The notes below the pieces were generated by a model that saw only the letters and a list, made by a program, of their open reading frames with translations, had not been told where the DNA came from and ran no database searches. 64,000 nucleotides of DNA from contig NZ_FNLF01000002.1 of assembly GCF_900103175.1 (NCBI RefSeq), forward strand, positions 496,001-560,000, written 5' to 3'. Each line of letters starts with the position of its first letter. Positions within the stretch are counted from its first letter, which is position 1. Made by a program: the position numbers and the translations under genes. The DNA is from Tsukamurella pulmonis (GTDB lineage Bacteria; Actinomycetota; Actinomycetes; Mycobacteriales; Mycobacteriaceae). Positions 11,301 to 19,108 of the stretch are shown one piece after another.

Positions 11301-14300
11301 CCGGCAAGCTCGACAACGCCGCCCTGCCCGAGCCCTACTTCGGAGGCACCGGCAACGCGGCCGCCACGCCGCGGACACCGGGCGAGAGCCGCGTGCTCGA
11401 CGCGTTCCGCAAGGTGCTCGGCAACGAGGCCATCGGCGTCGAGGACGACTTCTTCGACCTCGGCGGCAACTCGCTCTCGGCCAACGAGCTGGTCGGCCTG
11501 CTGGGCAACGGGATCGAGGCGCGCACCGTCTTCGATCTGCGGACCCCCGCCGCCATCGCGACCGCGCTCACCGGTGATCCCGACCGGATCTCCAACGAGT
11601 CCGCCCTCGAGGACCAGGGCCTGCGCCGCGTGCAGCGCGGCGATCGCATGCCGCTCTCGTCCGCGCAGGAGCGGATGTGGTTGCAGAACAAGATCGACCC
11701 GGGCCCCACGTACAACATCGGCGCGGCGTTCCTCGCCAGCCGGCCGGTCGACAAGGCCGTGCTCGACGCGGCCCTGCGCGACCTGCTCGAGCGGCACGAG
11801 AGCCTGCGCACCCGGTACCCGTCCTCGGCCGAGGGCCCGTACCAGGAGATCCTCGCCGTGGACGCGCCCGAGATCCGCGATTTCGCGGCCGAGTTCGGGA
11901 CCGCGACCTCCAATGTGGCTGGCCAGGAGTCGGCGATCGCGGAGTTCGTCGCGCGGCCGTTCGCGCTCAACCGCGACCTGCCGCTGCGGGTCATGACCGC
12001 CCCGACCGGCAAGGGCTCGATCCTGGCGATCGCGGTGCACCACATCGCCGCCGACGGCGCCTCGGTGGTGCCGCTGACCCGTGACCTGATGGCCGCGTAC
12101 CTGGCCCGCAGCACGGGCTCCGAGCCGCAGTGGAGCGAGCTGCCGCTGCAGTACGCGGACTACGCGGTGTGGCAGCGTGGCCAGGCGGAGAAAGACGCCG
12201 GCGCGGTGGACTACTTCGCCGAGCGCCTCGCCGGCATTCCGGAGGAGAGCTCCTTCCCGGCCGACGGCCCGCGCCCGACGATCGGCTCGACCGACGCGGG
12301 AGAGATAGCCATCGTGCTGCCGCGTGCGGAGCGGGATGCGCTGGCGGACTTCGCCGCCAAGCGCGGTGTCTCGATGTTCATGGTGCTGCACGCCGGTCTC
12401 GCCGCGCTGCTGCACCGCGTCAACGGCGCCGACGACGTGGTGGTGGGCACCCCGGTGATCGGCCGGACCGACCGTCGCCTGCGCGACGTGGTCGGCATGT
12501 TCGTCAACACCGTGGCGCTGCGCACCACCGTCACCGGCGCTGAGAGCTTCAACGCCCTCGTGGACCGGATCCGCAGCGGCGATCTCGACGATCTGGTGCA
12601 CGCGACCGCGCCGTTCGAGCGCGTGATCGAGGCCCTGCAGCCGCCGCGCAGCCGGGACCGGCACCCCGTGTTCCAGGTGATGCTCAGCCACCAGAACCTG
12701 GGCGATCCGCTCAGCGTGCTCAGCACCGACGGTGCCGGCGTGTTCGAGCTCGAGCCGCTGCCGCTGGCCGCGGCCACCACGACCTTCGACGCCACCTTCG
12801 AGGTGCGGGAGGTCGAGGAGGGCCTGCGGTTCAACCTGCGCTACCGCACCGACCTGTACCGGCCCAGTACCGCCGAGGGCATCGTCGGACGCCTCGCGCG
12901 CCTGGTGACGGCCGGCGTGGCCTCGCCGGACACCCCGGTCGCCGACCTGCCGGTGCTGCTGCCGGAGGAGCAGGAGCTCTTCCAGCGCGCCTCCGCCACG
13001 ATCGAGCCGCACACCATGGCGGAGATCCTCGCGCGGGCCGTGCGGCAGCGCCCGGGTGCCCCGGCGCTGCGCGACGGCGATCTGCACTACACCTACTCCG
13101 AGCTGGACTCGGCGGTCTCCGCCCTGGCGAACCGCCTCGCCGGTCTCGGCGTGGGCATCGGAACCCGCGTGGCCGTGTCCGTTCCGCGCTCGGCCGCCTC
13201 GGTCGTCGCGTTCTGGGCCGTGGCCCGGCTCGGCGCCGTCTACCTGCCCGTCGACCCGAACTACCCGGCCGAGCGGATCGAGTACATCCTCGAGGACGCC
13301 ACGCCCTCGGTGGGCCTGACGGTCCGCGAGGCCTCGGCGGGGCTGCCGGCGTCCGTCGAGTGGGTGCTGGTCGACCTGACCTCCTCGCGGGTGCAGCACC
13401 CGCCGGCCGATGTCGCACCGGTGGGCGTCGACGATCCGGCGTACGTCATCTACACCTCGGGCTCCACCGGTAGGCCCAAGGGTGTCGTCGTCCCGCACCG
13501 CGGGCTCGCCGCGATGGCCGATTCGCTGGTGCGCCAGCACGCCGTCGGTGCCGAGGCCCGGGTGCTGCACTTCGCCTCCCCGAGCTTCGACGCCTCGATC
13601 CTCGAACTGCTCCTGGCGACTTGGTCGCGGGCCGAGCTCGTGATCGCGCCGGTCACGCTCTATGGCGGCTCGCCGCTGGGCGACTTCCTGGCGGAGAACG
13701 AGGTCACGCACGCCTTCATCACCCCGGCCGCGCTGGCCACGATCCCGGATCGTGACCTGCCGCTGCTGGAGGCGCTGAGCGTCGGCGGCGACGTGCTGCA
13801 GACCGAGCTGGCCCGCCGCTGGGCCAACGGGCGGATCCTGATCAACGCCTACGGACCGACCGAGGTCACGATCGCCGCGACGATGGGCGCCGTCGACCCC
13901 GACAACGTGGGCATCGGCAGCGCCGTCACGGACGCCCAGCTGATGATCTGCGACGAGCGCCTGAACCTGGTGGCGCCCGGCACCGTCGGCGAGCTGTACG
14001 TGGCGGGCCCCGGTGTGGCGCACGGCTATCTCGACCGGCCCGAGCTCACCGCGTCCCGGTTCGTCGCGAATCCGTACAACGATGCGCAGGGCTACAAGCG
14101 CATGTACCGCACGGGCGACCTGGTGCGCTGGCGCGCCTCCGAATCGGGCGATCCGGTGCTCGAGTTCGTCGGCCGCAGCGACGATCAACTCAAGGTCCGC
14201 GGCTTCCGCGTGGAGCCGGGCGAGGTCGCCACGGCCGTCGAGAGCCACCCGCGGGTGCGTCAGGCCGTCGTGGTCGTCGACCGCGGCGACGGCTCGCTCG

Positions 14301-16645
14301 AGGCGCAGGCCGCCGCGCGGCTGGTCGCGTACTACGTGGCCGACGGTGCCGTCACCGTCGATGAGCTGCGCAACTGGGTCGGCGATCGCCTTCCGCGCCA
14401 CATGGTTCCGGCGGTCTTCCAGCAGATCGACCGGGTGCCGGTGACCGCGCACGGCAAGACCGACCTCAAGGCGCTGCCGCCCGTCGGTGCCCCCGCGCCG
14501 GCGGTGCGGGAGCAGGCGCCGGTGTCCCCGCTGGCCGCGGTGGTCGAGCCCGTCGCGCCCAAGCCCCGGACGATGTCCGCCGCCAGCTTGGACGGCGCTG
14601 TGGCCGAGATCCTCTCGGACGTGCTCGGAGTCGCCTCGCTGGGCATGGACGACGACTTCTTCGCCGTCGGCGGCACGTCGCTGCAGGCCGCGATCGCCGT
14701 CGACCGGCTGCGTGAGCGGTTCAACGCCGACGACGCCAGCATCCGCTGGTTCTTCGAGGACGCCAAGGTCTCGGCGATCGCGGCACGGATCGCCGGTGCC
14801 CCGGCGCCGGTCTCGACGACGGCCGTGATCACCGGTGTGGCAGCGGATTCCGACACCGCCATCACCGATCCGATCCTGCCGCTGCGCGCGGGCACCCCGG
14901 GCGTGGAGCCGCTGTACTGCGTGCATCCGGCGGTCGGCCTGGCCTGGAACTACCTGGGCCTGTCGGGCGAACTGGATCCGAGCATCCCGATCATCGGTCT
15001 GCAGGCTCCCGGCATCTCGTACCCGATGCCGCCCGCGGATTCGATCAAGGAACTCGCGCGCACCTACGTCCGCAACATCCGCGCGAGCCGTCCGCACGGC
15101 CCGTACAACCTGCTGGGCTGGTCGCTCGGCGGCCTCATCGCGCACGAGATGGCCGTGGAGCTCCGCGATCTGGGCGAGAAGGTCAACCTCGCCCTGATGG
15201 ACGCCTATCCGCTGGGCGATTACCGCGGACCGCGGGAGGAGATGTCCGTCGCGGCGCTCCTGCGCGAGTTCGTGGGGCTCGACGTGGACGAGGACGCGGA
15301 GCTGACGACCGATGACGCGCTCGACCTGCTGGCCTCGGCCGGCGGCCCGGCCCGCGAGCTCTCGCGCGGCCAGATGGAGCGACTGCTGTCGAACTACCGG
15401 CACAACACGATGCTGGGTTACTCGCACCGTCCGCGCGAGTACGACGGCAACATGCTGGTCTTCCGCGCCACGGAGCAGCCCACCGGTGGCCTGGTGCCGC
15501 AGCTGTGGCGGCCGTACGTGACCGGTCTGGTCCAGGTGCACGACATCGAGGCGACGCACAACCAGCTCGGCTCGTCGCCGGCGATCGACGAGGTCGCCCG
15601 CACGATGAACGTCTTCCTCACCGGCAACTACACCGCGGTGGTGAAGTCCACGAGCAAGACGCTGGACGAGACGAAGCCGCTCGTCAGTGTCCGTGGCTTG
15701 ACCCGCAAGTACGGCCGCGGCAAGAAGGCCGTGTACGCGCTCAACGGTGTGGATCTCGACATCGCGCCGGGCAGCGTGCACGCCCTGCTCGGCCCGAACG
15801 GCGCGGGCAAGACGACCACGGTGAAGATCATCTCGACGCTCATGAAGCCCTCCGAGGGCTCCGTGACGATCGACGGTGTCGACGCCCTGGCCGATCCCAG
15901 GAAGGCGCGGTCGATCATCGGCCTGTCGGGTCAGTACTCGGCGGTCGACGAGAACCTGACCGGCCGGGAGAACCTCGAGATGTTCGCCCGCCTCTACGGA
16001 TTCGACAGGGCCTCGGCGAAGGCGCGGGCCAACGAGCTGCTCAAGCAGTTCCGGCTCACCGCCGCCGCCGACCGCGGCTCGGGCACGTACTCGGGCGGCA
16101 TGCGCCGCCGGCTCGACCTGGCCGGCGCGATCATCGCTCGCCCGCGCCTGGTGGTGCTCGACGAGCCCACCACGGGTCTCGACCCGCGCAGCCGCAAGGA
16201 CGTGTGGGACGTGATCGCCCGGCTCAGCAAGGAGGACGGCATCTCGGTGCTGCTGACCACGCAGTACCTGGACGAGGCCGAGCTGCTCGCCGACCTGGTC
16301 ACGATCATCGACCAGGGCCGGATCATCCGCTCCGGCACCGTCCCCGAGCTGAAGTCGGCCGCCGCGGCGGATCTGATCCAGATCGGGATACGTGAGCGCG
16401 ACCGCGTGACGGCGTGGCCGATCCTGGCCCGCCACGCGATCGACGGCACCGCGATCCGCGAGGCCTCCGGCCTCAGCGCGATCCGCGTGGCCGACGGCCA
16501 GTACAAGCTCGTCGCCGTGCTCAACGACCTGCGCGAGGCCGGCGTCCACGTCGAGTCCGCGATGTTGCGCGAGGCCACCCTGGACGACGTCTTCTTCGCC
16601 CTCACCGGCGAGGACGCGAACAAGACCGAGGAGAAGAACGCATGA
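5381..16645 (+). CDS. Three-module non-ribosomal peptide synthetase fused to a DrrA-type ABC ATPase
   Basis: This single 3754-residue protein starts at a GTG behind GAGGAG. The domain order, with visible catalytic residues, is as follows. C1 from residue 1 (HHVVIDG at 140-146); A1 from about 465 (TSGSTG near 603); T1 (Ser985 in GGNS). C2 from about 1059 (HHIAADG at 1187); A2 from about 1506; T2 (Ser2031). C3 from about 2086 (HHIAADG at 2220); A3 from about 2546; T3 (Ser3100 in GGTS). Then a thioesterase from about 3161 (GWSLGG with Ser3248, Asp3274, His3393), and from about 3432 a complete ABC ATPase. C1 and the thioesterase resemble those of EntF, so the first condensation may receive an acyl or aryl starter. 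By eye, alignment to GrsA gives pocket residues DALFGGVIA, DALFLGGIM and DALFSGAIA for the three A domains, and I cannot assign amino acids to these. No epimerase or methylase domain is seen. The gene overlaps the permease by ATGA. The predicted product is a tripeptide or oligomer, made and exported by one operon. Confidence 0.95.
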   Translation: MDHVVHSLTGAQYGMWLGQQMSPDVAYTVAQYVDIRGPFDVATMQRATREASDEFLSPFLRVEVDESGSPVQRLDRSIDAAAQVIDLGLADLPEDQRIDAAVAWMRAEYSRPIDMATDELIINRLIHVADDRWLWYARAHHVVIDGYGASILQRRVAELYTAHATGAETPPLKPAPLTPEGFVVSEDKYLASARSDGDAEYWSEVVATLPEAAGLSRVVAAPSSLNLRRNGDPSAEAGARLEAAAERLGTNRTGLVIAAFGAYVAAVSGREQVSLSVPVAARTTAALRGSTGMTANVLPVPVRAGSGATVSDIIDGTGLDLRNGLRHQLYPAARMEAPTLREGVVGSTFGDTINIMMFSSALTLGEAAGTLNLLTSGPAEDVAVTVYESEQGALRIDMEANPATYTVADLDAHYVRFMEYLERFAAASGGTPLSALTVATAAETADWTRFAGAAPGAPAAAGPSVPMPELLRRVAAAEPERIAVVDGDRSITYAELDRYSDRLARYLMTVGAAPEERVALRIPRSLESVIAVWAVAKTGAAFVPIDPKLPAERAEHIATAAAPVATLTPADLARVWGPGANAGASDADWPAIDLANPAYLIFTSGSTGRPKGVSVTHTGLSSLAAELVRSHGLAEGSRVMHFVSPGFDASVLELLMAVGSASTLVVVPPDVYGGEELEEILAQSEVNGGFITPAAVATLDPAKLPALTSLGVGGDTVPQALVDKWAGNGRTLVNVYGPTETTIAVTLGALRAEAPVRLGGPIPGTRLYVLDSELRPAPAGVPGELYISGPGIARGYHGNPVLTAERFVANPFEADGARMYRSGDLVRWDVDGTLEFLGRVDSQVKLRGFRIELGEIDAAVMRVPGTERAVTVVLGDDTATAELVTYVTGTAETGTISASIAAELPAYMVPAHIVPLGEFPLTVNGKVDHKQLPQPERAAVTVITGRGPKTDAEKLVAEAFAEVIPGVTKDDLNVATTLFDLGGNSLSATRIAARLGSATGTRVSVATVFANPTVEGLAAAIGGAPVPAAALAPATEAVVAAPVAAEPEFTAPSDPEEAAELLPAQHQMWVRNRVSPDGSYHIPVALHLRGDVDVSAMRVALGEVVARHTPLRTVYRNGPTAGEPEVQVLPAGPNLVPFTERSVTIGELTDAASEYAAEPFDLAADVPIRARMYRIDDRHFVLVLVIHHIAADGWSMLPLAGDLATAYASRTRGKAPKFAPLPRTYTEHARSYKHRLTGAPRQALDRFWADVLADPPAESVPPAAVPRSGGVVSAARSIDTRVAPEVWAGVAGLARAHTTTPFIVVHAALAAAISRLSGQSDLVIGTAVAGRGEAELDGLVGMFVNSIPLRTRTVNDNTFAQHLAAVSRGDLDALDHSDLPFESVLELVDPPRAAGRHPIFQVMLNQRPFDTQHFPMAGIDVEVVPVDVPIARFDLEFTLGADGTIELRYASELYRTEQAESILDALVAVLTAVGLDPQTTIDALPIMAAERLAELTPVHGVEADFHTPLGQLMREAARTYSNRPAIVDGERVLTYRELYADARKVAAAVLAAGSRPGEAVLTDLPRSAESITAFWGITLAGAAVAPVDPKYPQDRRDYIANDVRARVGVTATGSGVEGVNWVAMDNLDGDGYDPQIVPNLDDAAYVIYTSGSTGQPKGTVVTHRGLGNFAEELHVRLQTGADTKVMAFASTAFDATVLEHLMAIRVGAPLVVVPSGTTGGRELERIIAEHGVTHGFLTPSTLATVDPDAVPTWTTVLAGGEALGPGLAKKWSVGRHLHNGYGPTETTIMTAISDALSGDGRVPIGPPVRGQGLMVLDDELRPVPVGMPGELYVAGPQLARGYHRRPQLTASRFVANPYGAPGDRMYRTGDVVRWTRSDNGRLIVDFVGRNDFQVKIRGIRIELGEIDATIDTMPGVDFVSTQVRPGPDGAPALVAYVKGDVDPSAVRAHVRTRLPGFMVPAAVMIIASVPMGNTGKLDNAALPEPYFGGTGNAAATPRTPGESRVLDAFRKVLGNEAIGVEDDFFDLGGNSLSANELVGLLGNGIEARTVFDLRTPAAIATALTGDPDRISNESALEDQGLRRVQRGDRMPLSSAQERMWLQNKIDPGPTYNIGAAFLASRPVDKAVLDAALRDLLERHESLRTRYPSSAEGPYQEILAVDAPEIRDFAAEFGTATSNVAGQESAIAEFVARPFALNRDLPLRVMTAPTGKGSILAIAVHHIAADGASVVPLTRDLMAAYLARSTGSEPQWSELPLQYADYAVWQRGQAEKDAGAVDYFAERLAGIPEESSFPADGPRPTIGSTDAGEIAIVLPRAERDALADFAAKRGVSMFMVLHAGLAALLHRVNGADDVVVGTPVIGRTDRRLRDVVGMFVNTVALRTTVTGAESFNALVDRIRSGDLDDLVHATAPFERVIEALQPPRSRDRHPVFQVMLSHQNLGDPLSVLSTDGAGVFELEPLPLAAATTTFDATFEVREVEEGLRFNLRYRTDLYRPSTAEGIVGRLARLVTAGVASPDTPVADLPVLLPEEQELFQRASATIEPHTMAEILARAVRQRPGAPALRDGDLHYTYSELDSAVSALANRLAGLGVGIGTRVAVSVPRSAASVVAFWAVARLGAVYLPVDPNYPAERIEYILEDATPSVGLTVREASAGLPASVEWVLVDLTSSRVQHPPADVAPVGVDDPAYVIYTSGSTGRPKGVVVPHRGLAAMADSLVRQHAVGAEARVLHFASPSFDASILELLLATWSRAELVIAPVTLYGGSPLGDFLAENEVTHAFITPAALATIPDRDLPLLEALSVGGDVLQTELARRWANGRILINAYGPTEVTIAATMGAVDPDNVGIGSAVTDAQLMICDERLNLVAPGTVGELYVAGPGVAHGYLDRPELTASRFVANPYNDAQGYKRMYRTGDLVRWRASESGDPVLEFVGRSDDQLKVRGFRVEPGEVATAVESHPRVRQAVVVVDRGDGSLEAQAAARLVAYYVADGAVTVDELRNWVGDRLPRHMVPAVFQQIDRVPVTAHGKTDLKALPPVGAPAPAVREQAPVSPLAAVVEPVAPKPRTMSAASLDGAVAEILSDVLGVASLGMDDDFFAVGGTSLQAAIAVDRLRERFNADDASIRWFFEDAKVSAIAARIAGAPAPVSTTAVITGVAADSDTAITDPILPLRAGTPGVEPLYCVHPAVGLAWNYLGLSGELDPSIPIIGLQAPGISYPMPPADSIKELARTYVRNIRASRPHGPYNLLGWSLGGLIAHEMAVELRDLGEKVNLALMDAYPLGDYRGPREEMSVAALLREFVGLDVDEDAELTTDDALDLLASAGGPARELSRGQMERLLSNYRHNTMLGYSHRPREYDGNMLVFRATEQPTGGLVPQLWRPYVTGLVQVHDIEATHNQLGSSPAIDEVARTMNVFLTGNYTAVVKSTSKTLDETKPLVSVRGLTRKYGRGKKAVYALNGVDLDIAPGSVHALLGPNGAGKTTTVKIISTLMKPSEGSVTIDGVDALADPRKARSIIGLSGQYSAVDENLTGRENLEMFARLYGFDRASAKARANELLKQFRLTAAADRGSGTYSGGMRRRLDLAGAIIARPRLVVLDEPTTGLDPRSRKDVWDVIARLSKEDGISVLLTTQYLDEAELLADLVTIIDQGRIIRSGTVPELKSAAAADLIQIGIRERDRVTAWPILARHAIDGTAIREASGLSAIRVADGQYKLVAVLNDLREAGVHVESAMLREATLDDVFFALTGEDANKTEEKNA
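15674..16642 (+). other. Fused DrrA-family ATPase domain of the synthetase
   Basis: From residue about 3432 the same reading frame continues into a full nucleotide-binding domain: Walker A GPNGAGKT (3471-3478), signature YSGGMRRRLDLA (from 3570), Walker B VVLDEP (Asp3594, Glu3595), the H-loop region (LLTTQYLDEA) and the DrrA-type C-terminal tail ending EATLDDVFFALTG. Only about 20 residues link it to the thioesterase end (MNVFLTGNY). No stop codon or plausible internal ribosome-binding site separates the two. Daunorubicin-resistance-type ATPases are normally separate polypeptides. Confidence 0.93.
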
Positions 16646-17481
16646 CCGCGATCACCTTCCCGCAGGAGCGGGAGTCGTCGCTGGGCGGATTCCTCAGCGA
16701 CTGCGCGGTGATGACCCGCCGCAACCTGACCACGCTGGTGCGGATCCCGCAGCTGCTGCTCGGCGCGACGGTGCAGCCGATCATGTTCGTGCTGCTCTTC
16801 AGCTACGTCTTCGGCTCGGCGCTCGGCGGAGAGGTCGGGGGCGATCGCTACCGCGAGTTCCTGCTCGCGGGCATCCTCGTCCAGACGGTGGCCTTCAGCT
16901 CCGGGCCCACCGCGATCGGTGTGGCCTCGGACATGAAGAACGGCATCATCGACCGGTTCTGTTCGCTGCCGATGTCGCGGCTCGCGGTCATGGTGGGCCG
17001 CACCATCTCCGATCTCGTGGTCAACGTGATCAGCGTGGCCGTGATGCTGCTGGTGGGCCTCGCGGTGGGCTGGCGGATGCGCGGCAGCTGGGTGGATGCG
17101 GCGGTGTCGCTGTCGGTGCTGCTGCTCTTCGGCTTCGCGATGTCGTGGCTGGGCGCGCTCATCGGGCTCTCGGTGTCCACACCCGAATCGGCCCAGGCGC
17201 TGACCATGATCGTCATGTTCCCGATCGCCTTCATCTCGTCGGCGTTCATCGCCTCGGGCGATCTGCCGGGCCCGCTGCGCACCATCGCCTCCTGGAACCC
17301 CGTGACCTCCATGGCGCGCTCGCTGCGCGAGGCCTTCGGCAACCCGCTGAGCCCGAAGCCCGTGGTGAACGAGCCCATGAACTGGGCCGCCGAGCACGCG
17401 ACCGCGTACTCCGCGCTGGCCTCGCTGGCGATCATCGTGGTCGTCGTCCCGCTCGCCGCCCGCGCGTACATGAAGCACTAG
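16642..17481 (+). CDS. ABC-2 type (DrrB-like) export permease
   Basis: The 279-residue membrane protein has about six helices and an ABC-2 transporter layout. It includes the conserved stretch FPIAFISSAFIASGDLPGPLR, followed by ASWNPVTSMARSLREAFG, typical of DrrB permeases. Its ATG overlaps the stop codon of the synthetase-ATPase fusion (ATGA at 16642-16645), so translation is probably coupled. It has no separate ATPase gene beside it, so the ATPase domain fused to the synthetase is the natural energy source. The pair should form an exporter for the peptide made by the same protein. Confidence 0.92.
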   Translation: MTAITFPQERESSLGGFLSDCAVMTRRNLTTLVRIPQLLLGATVQPIMFVLLFSYVFGSALGGEVGGDRYREFLLAGILVQTVAFSSGPTAIGVASDMKNGIIDRFCSLPMSRLAVMVGRTISDLVVNVISVAVMLLVGLAVGWRMRGSWVDAAVSLSVLLLFGFAMSWLGALIGLSVSTPESAQALTMIVMFPIAFISSAFIASGDLPGPLRTIASWNPVTSMARSLREAFGNPLSPKPVVNEPMNWAAEHATAYSALASLAIIVVVVPLAARAYMKH

Positions 17482-17531
17482 CGGCCCTCAGACCAACCGA
17501 CTCACCATCCCTTTGAACAAGGAGAAACGAA

Positions 17532-17735
17532 ATGAACAACCCCTTCGACAACGAGACCGGCGAGTTCCTCGTGCTCGTGAACGACGAGGGCCAGCATTCG
17601 CTGTGGCCGACGTTCCGTGAGGCGCCGCGCGGCTGGACCGTCGCGTTCGGTGAGGGCGGTCGTTCGCGCACGGAGTGCCTCGAGTACATCGAGTCGGCGT
17701 GGACGGACATCCGCCCGCTGAGCCTGCGCGCCTGA
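17532..17735 (+). CDS. MbtH-like protein
   Basis: The 67-residue protein carries the family signature: [15 protein letters not shown], and [18 protein letters not shown]. MbtH-like proteins bind adenylation domains and are often needed for their solubility or activity. The ribosome-binding site AAGGAG (17519-17524) precedes the ATG by seven bases. It is the third gene of the operon, 50 bases after the permease, and a strong terminator follows. It presumably serves one or more of the three A domains upstream. Confidence 0.97.
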   Translation: MNNPFDNETGEFLVLVNDEGQHSLWPTFREAPRGWTVAFGEGGRSRTECLEYIESAWTDIRPLSLRA

Positions 17736-17754
17736 CCCTCGTCGCACCGCCACG

Positions 17755-17781
17755 GCCGGCAGGGCACCGCCCTGCCGGCCT
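17755..17781 (+). terminator. Terminator of the peptide synthetase operon
   Basis: GGCCGGCAGGGC (17755-17766) pairs perfectly with 17770-17781 across the loop ACC, a 12-bp GC stem just after mbtH. It may also act on the convergent glycosyltransferase transcript. Confidence 0.8.
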
Positions 17782-17846
17782 GAGGCGTACTCTCCCGGCC
17801 CGCCGGAGGGTCCGGCGCGGGGAATCGACGGTGTCGTCGACCGCGG

Positions 17847-19067
17847 TCACATGGCGTGCGGGTAGACGCTCACCATGTGGGCGCCGTACCAGCACGTGAC
17901 GGTGATGATGCCGATCACGGTCCACACCCGGGCCGGCTTCGACGCCTTGGCCAGGGCGATCGCGATCGGGATGAGCAGCACGAAGGCGGGCAGCAGCAGT
18001 CGCGGCCGCGACATCATCAGCCCGCCCGAGCCGAGCAGCGAGATCACCACGAGCGCGCCGTAGAGCGTGACCGGCCACGGCACCCGCGCGCGGACGGCGA
18101 GAACGATCAGCACGATCGACGCCGCGAGCAGGGCGACCACCGACAGATCGGCGATGTCCGAGCCGTTGATCAGGGTGTAGTTCACGAACTGCCACGTCTG
18201 CAGTCCCAGATCGAAGGTCGTACCCCAGCCCTCGGTCTGGATCCGGAACCAGCCGGTGAGGCTGCCGGTGTGGTGCGCGACGACCAGGAGGTAGGTGACC
18301 CAGCCCAGCGGACTGAGCAGCACGCAGAGGCCCGCCTTGAGGCGCTCCGCACCGTCGGACGAGAGGACGGCGAGCAGCGCGGCGAGCGCGACCACTCCGA
18401 TCAGCACGATCGATGTGGGGCGGCAGAAGCCGGCCAGGGCCGTGCAGATCCCCGCGAGGATCCACTTGCGCTCGAGCACGCCCACCAGCGCCCAGCCGGC
18501 CAGCGCGCAGTACAGGGCCTCGGTGTAGGCCATCGTCAGCACGATGGACATCGGGGCGGCGGCGAAGAGCACCGTCGTGAGCAGGCCGGTCCGCTCGGCC
18601 AGGCGATCGGGCACCTGCGGCATGTACTGGACGCAGAGCCGGCCCAGCCGGTATGCGGCGACGGCGGCGACGCAGCCCAGGATCACGTTGACCGTGAGCG
18701 CGGCGCGGTAGGCGTCGAAGCCCGGCAACTGCGCCACGGCGCGCACCAGCATCGGGAAGCCGGGGAAGAAGGCGTAGGCCGTGTCCGCGGTGTGCTCGCC
18801 GCGTGCGTCCACGAATCGCCACGGCATGTCGTTGTAGCCGTAGGTGGCCAGGCCGATCATCCATTTGCCGTCCCAGGCCGTCAGGAGATCGGCCAGGTTC
18901 TGGTTGCGCAGCTGCGCGAAGCGGGCGAGGACCGCGAGCCCGATGCCCCGGATCGCCAGGTACAGGACGATGGGCAGCCACACGTCGCGCGTGCGGTCGA
19001 GCAGGGACGACGGTGCCGCCGCGGCGCGGGTGTCGGCGAGGTCAGGGGCGGTCGGCACGGCTTGCAT
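17847..19067 (-). CDS. PIG-V/GT-C-like membrane glycosyltransferase
   Basis: The 406-residue multi-spanning protein has about ten helices. The loop after the first helix reads AWDGKWMIGLATYGYND, the acidic motif (WDG...GY) expected of GT-C enzymes of the PIG-V mannosyltransferase family, and FFPGFPMLVRAV follows. Such actinobacterial proteins use polyprenyl-phosphate sugars at the outer face of the membrane; donor and acceptor are unknown here. The ATG at 19067 was chosen because it precedes a short cytoplasmic tail and the first helix; there is no good ribosome-binding site. It lies 41 bases behind the MmpS-like gene on the same strand and is likely co-transcribed. Confidence 0.75.
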   Translation of the reverse strand: MQAVPTAPDLADTRAAAAPSSLLDRTRDVWLPIVLYLAIRGIGLAVLARFAQLRNQNLADLLTAWDGKWMIGLATYGYNDMPWRFVDARGEHTADTAYAFFPGFPMLVRAVAQLPGFDAYRAALTVNVILGCVAAVAAYRLGRLCVQYMPQVPDRLAERTGLLTTVLFAAAPMSIVLTMAYTEALYCALAGWALVGVLERKWILAGICTALAGFCRPTSIVLIGVVALAALLAVLSSDGAERLKAGLCVLLSPLGWVTYLLVVAHHTGSLTGWFRIQTEGWGTTFDLGLQTWQFVNYTLINGSDIADLSVVALLAASIVLIVLAVRARVPWPVTLYGALVVISLLGSGGLMMSRPRLLLPAFVLLIPIAIALAKASKPARVWTVIGIITVTCWYGAHMVSVYPHAM

Positions 19068-19108
19068 CGTACCGACGGTGCCGCGCCGCACCCGTTCGCG
19101 CGCGCGGG

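Noticed and set aside
15600-15690. Separate start codon for an independent ABC ATPase gene
   Set aside because: In-frame ATG/GTG codons exist here, but none has a ribosome-binding site, and there is no stop codon between the thioesterase and ATPase parts.
5288-16549. A very long open frame antisense to the peptide synthetase
   Set aside because: It mirrors the sense gene's codon periodicity in GC-rich DNA, has a His/Arg/Gly-rich composition without domains, and the sense frame has unmistakable NRPS motifs.
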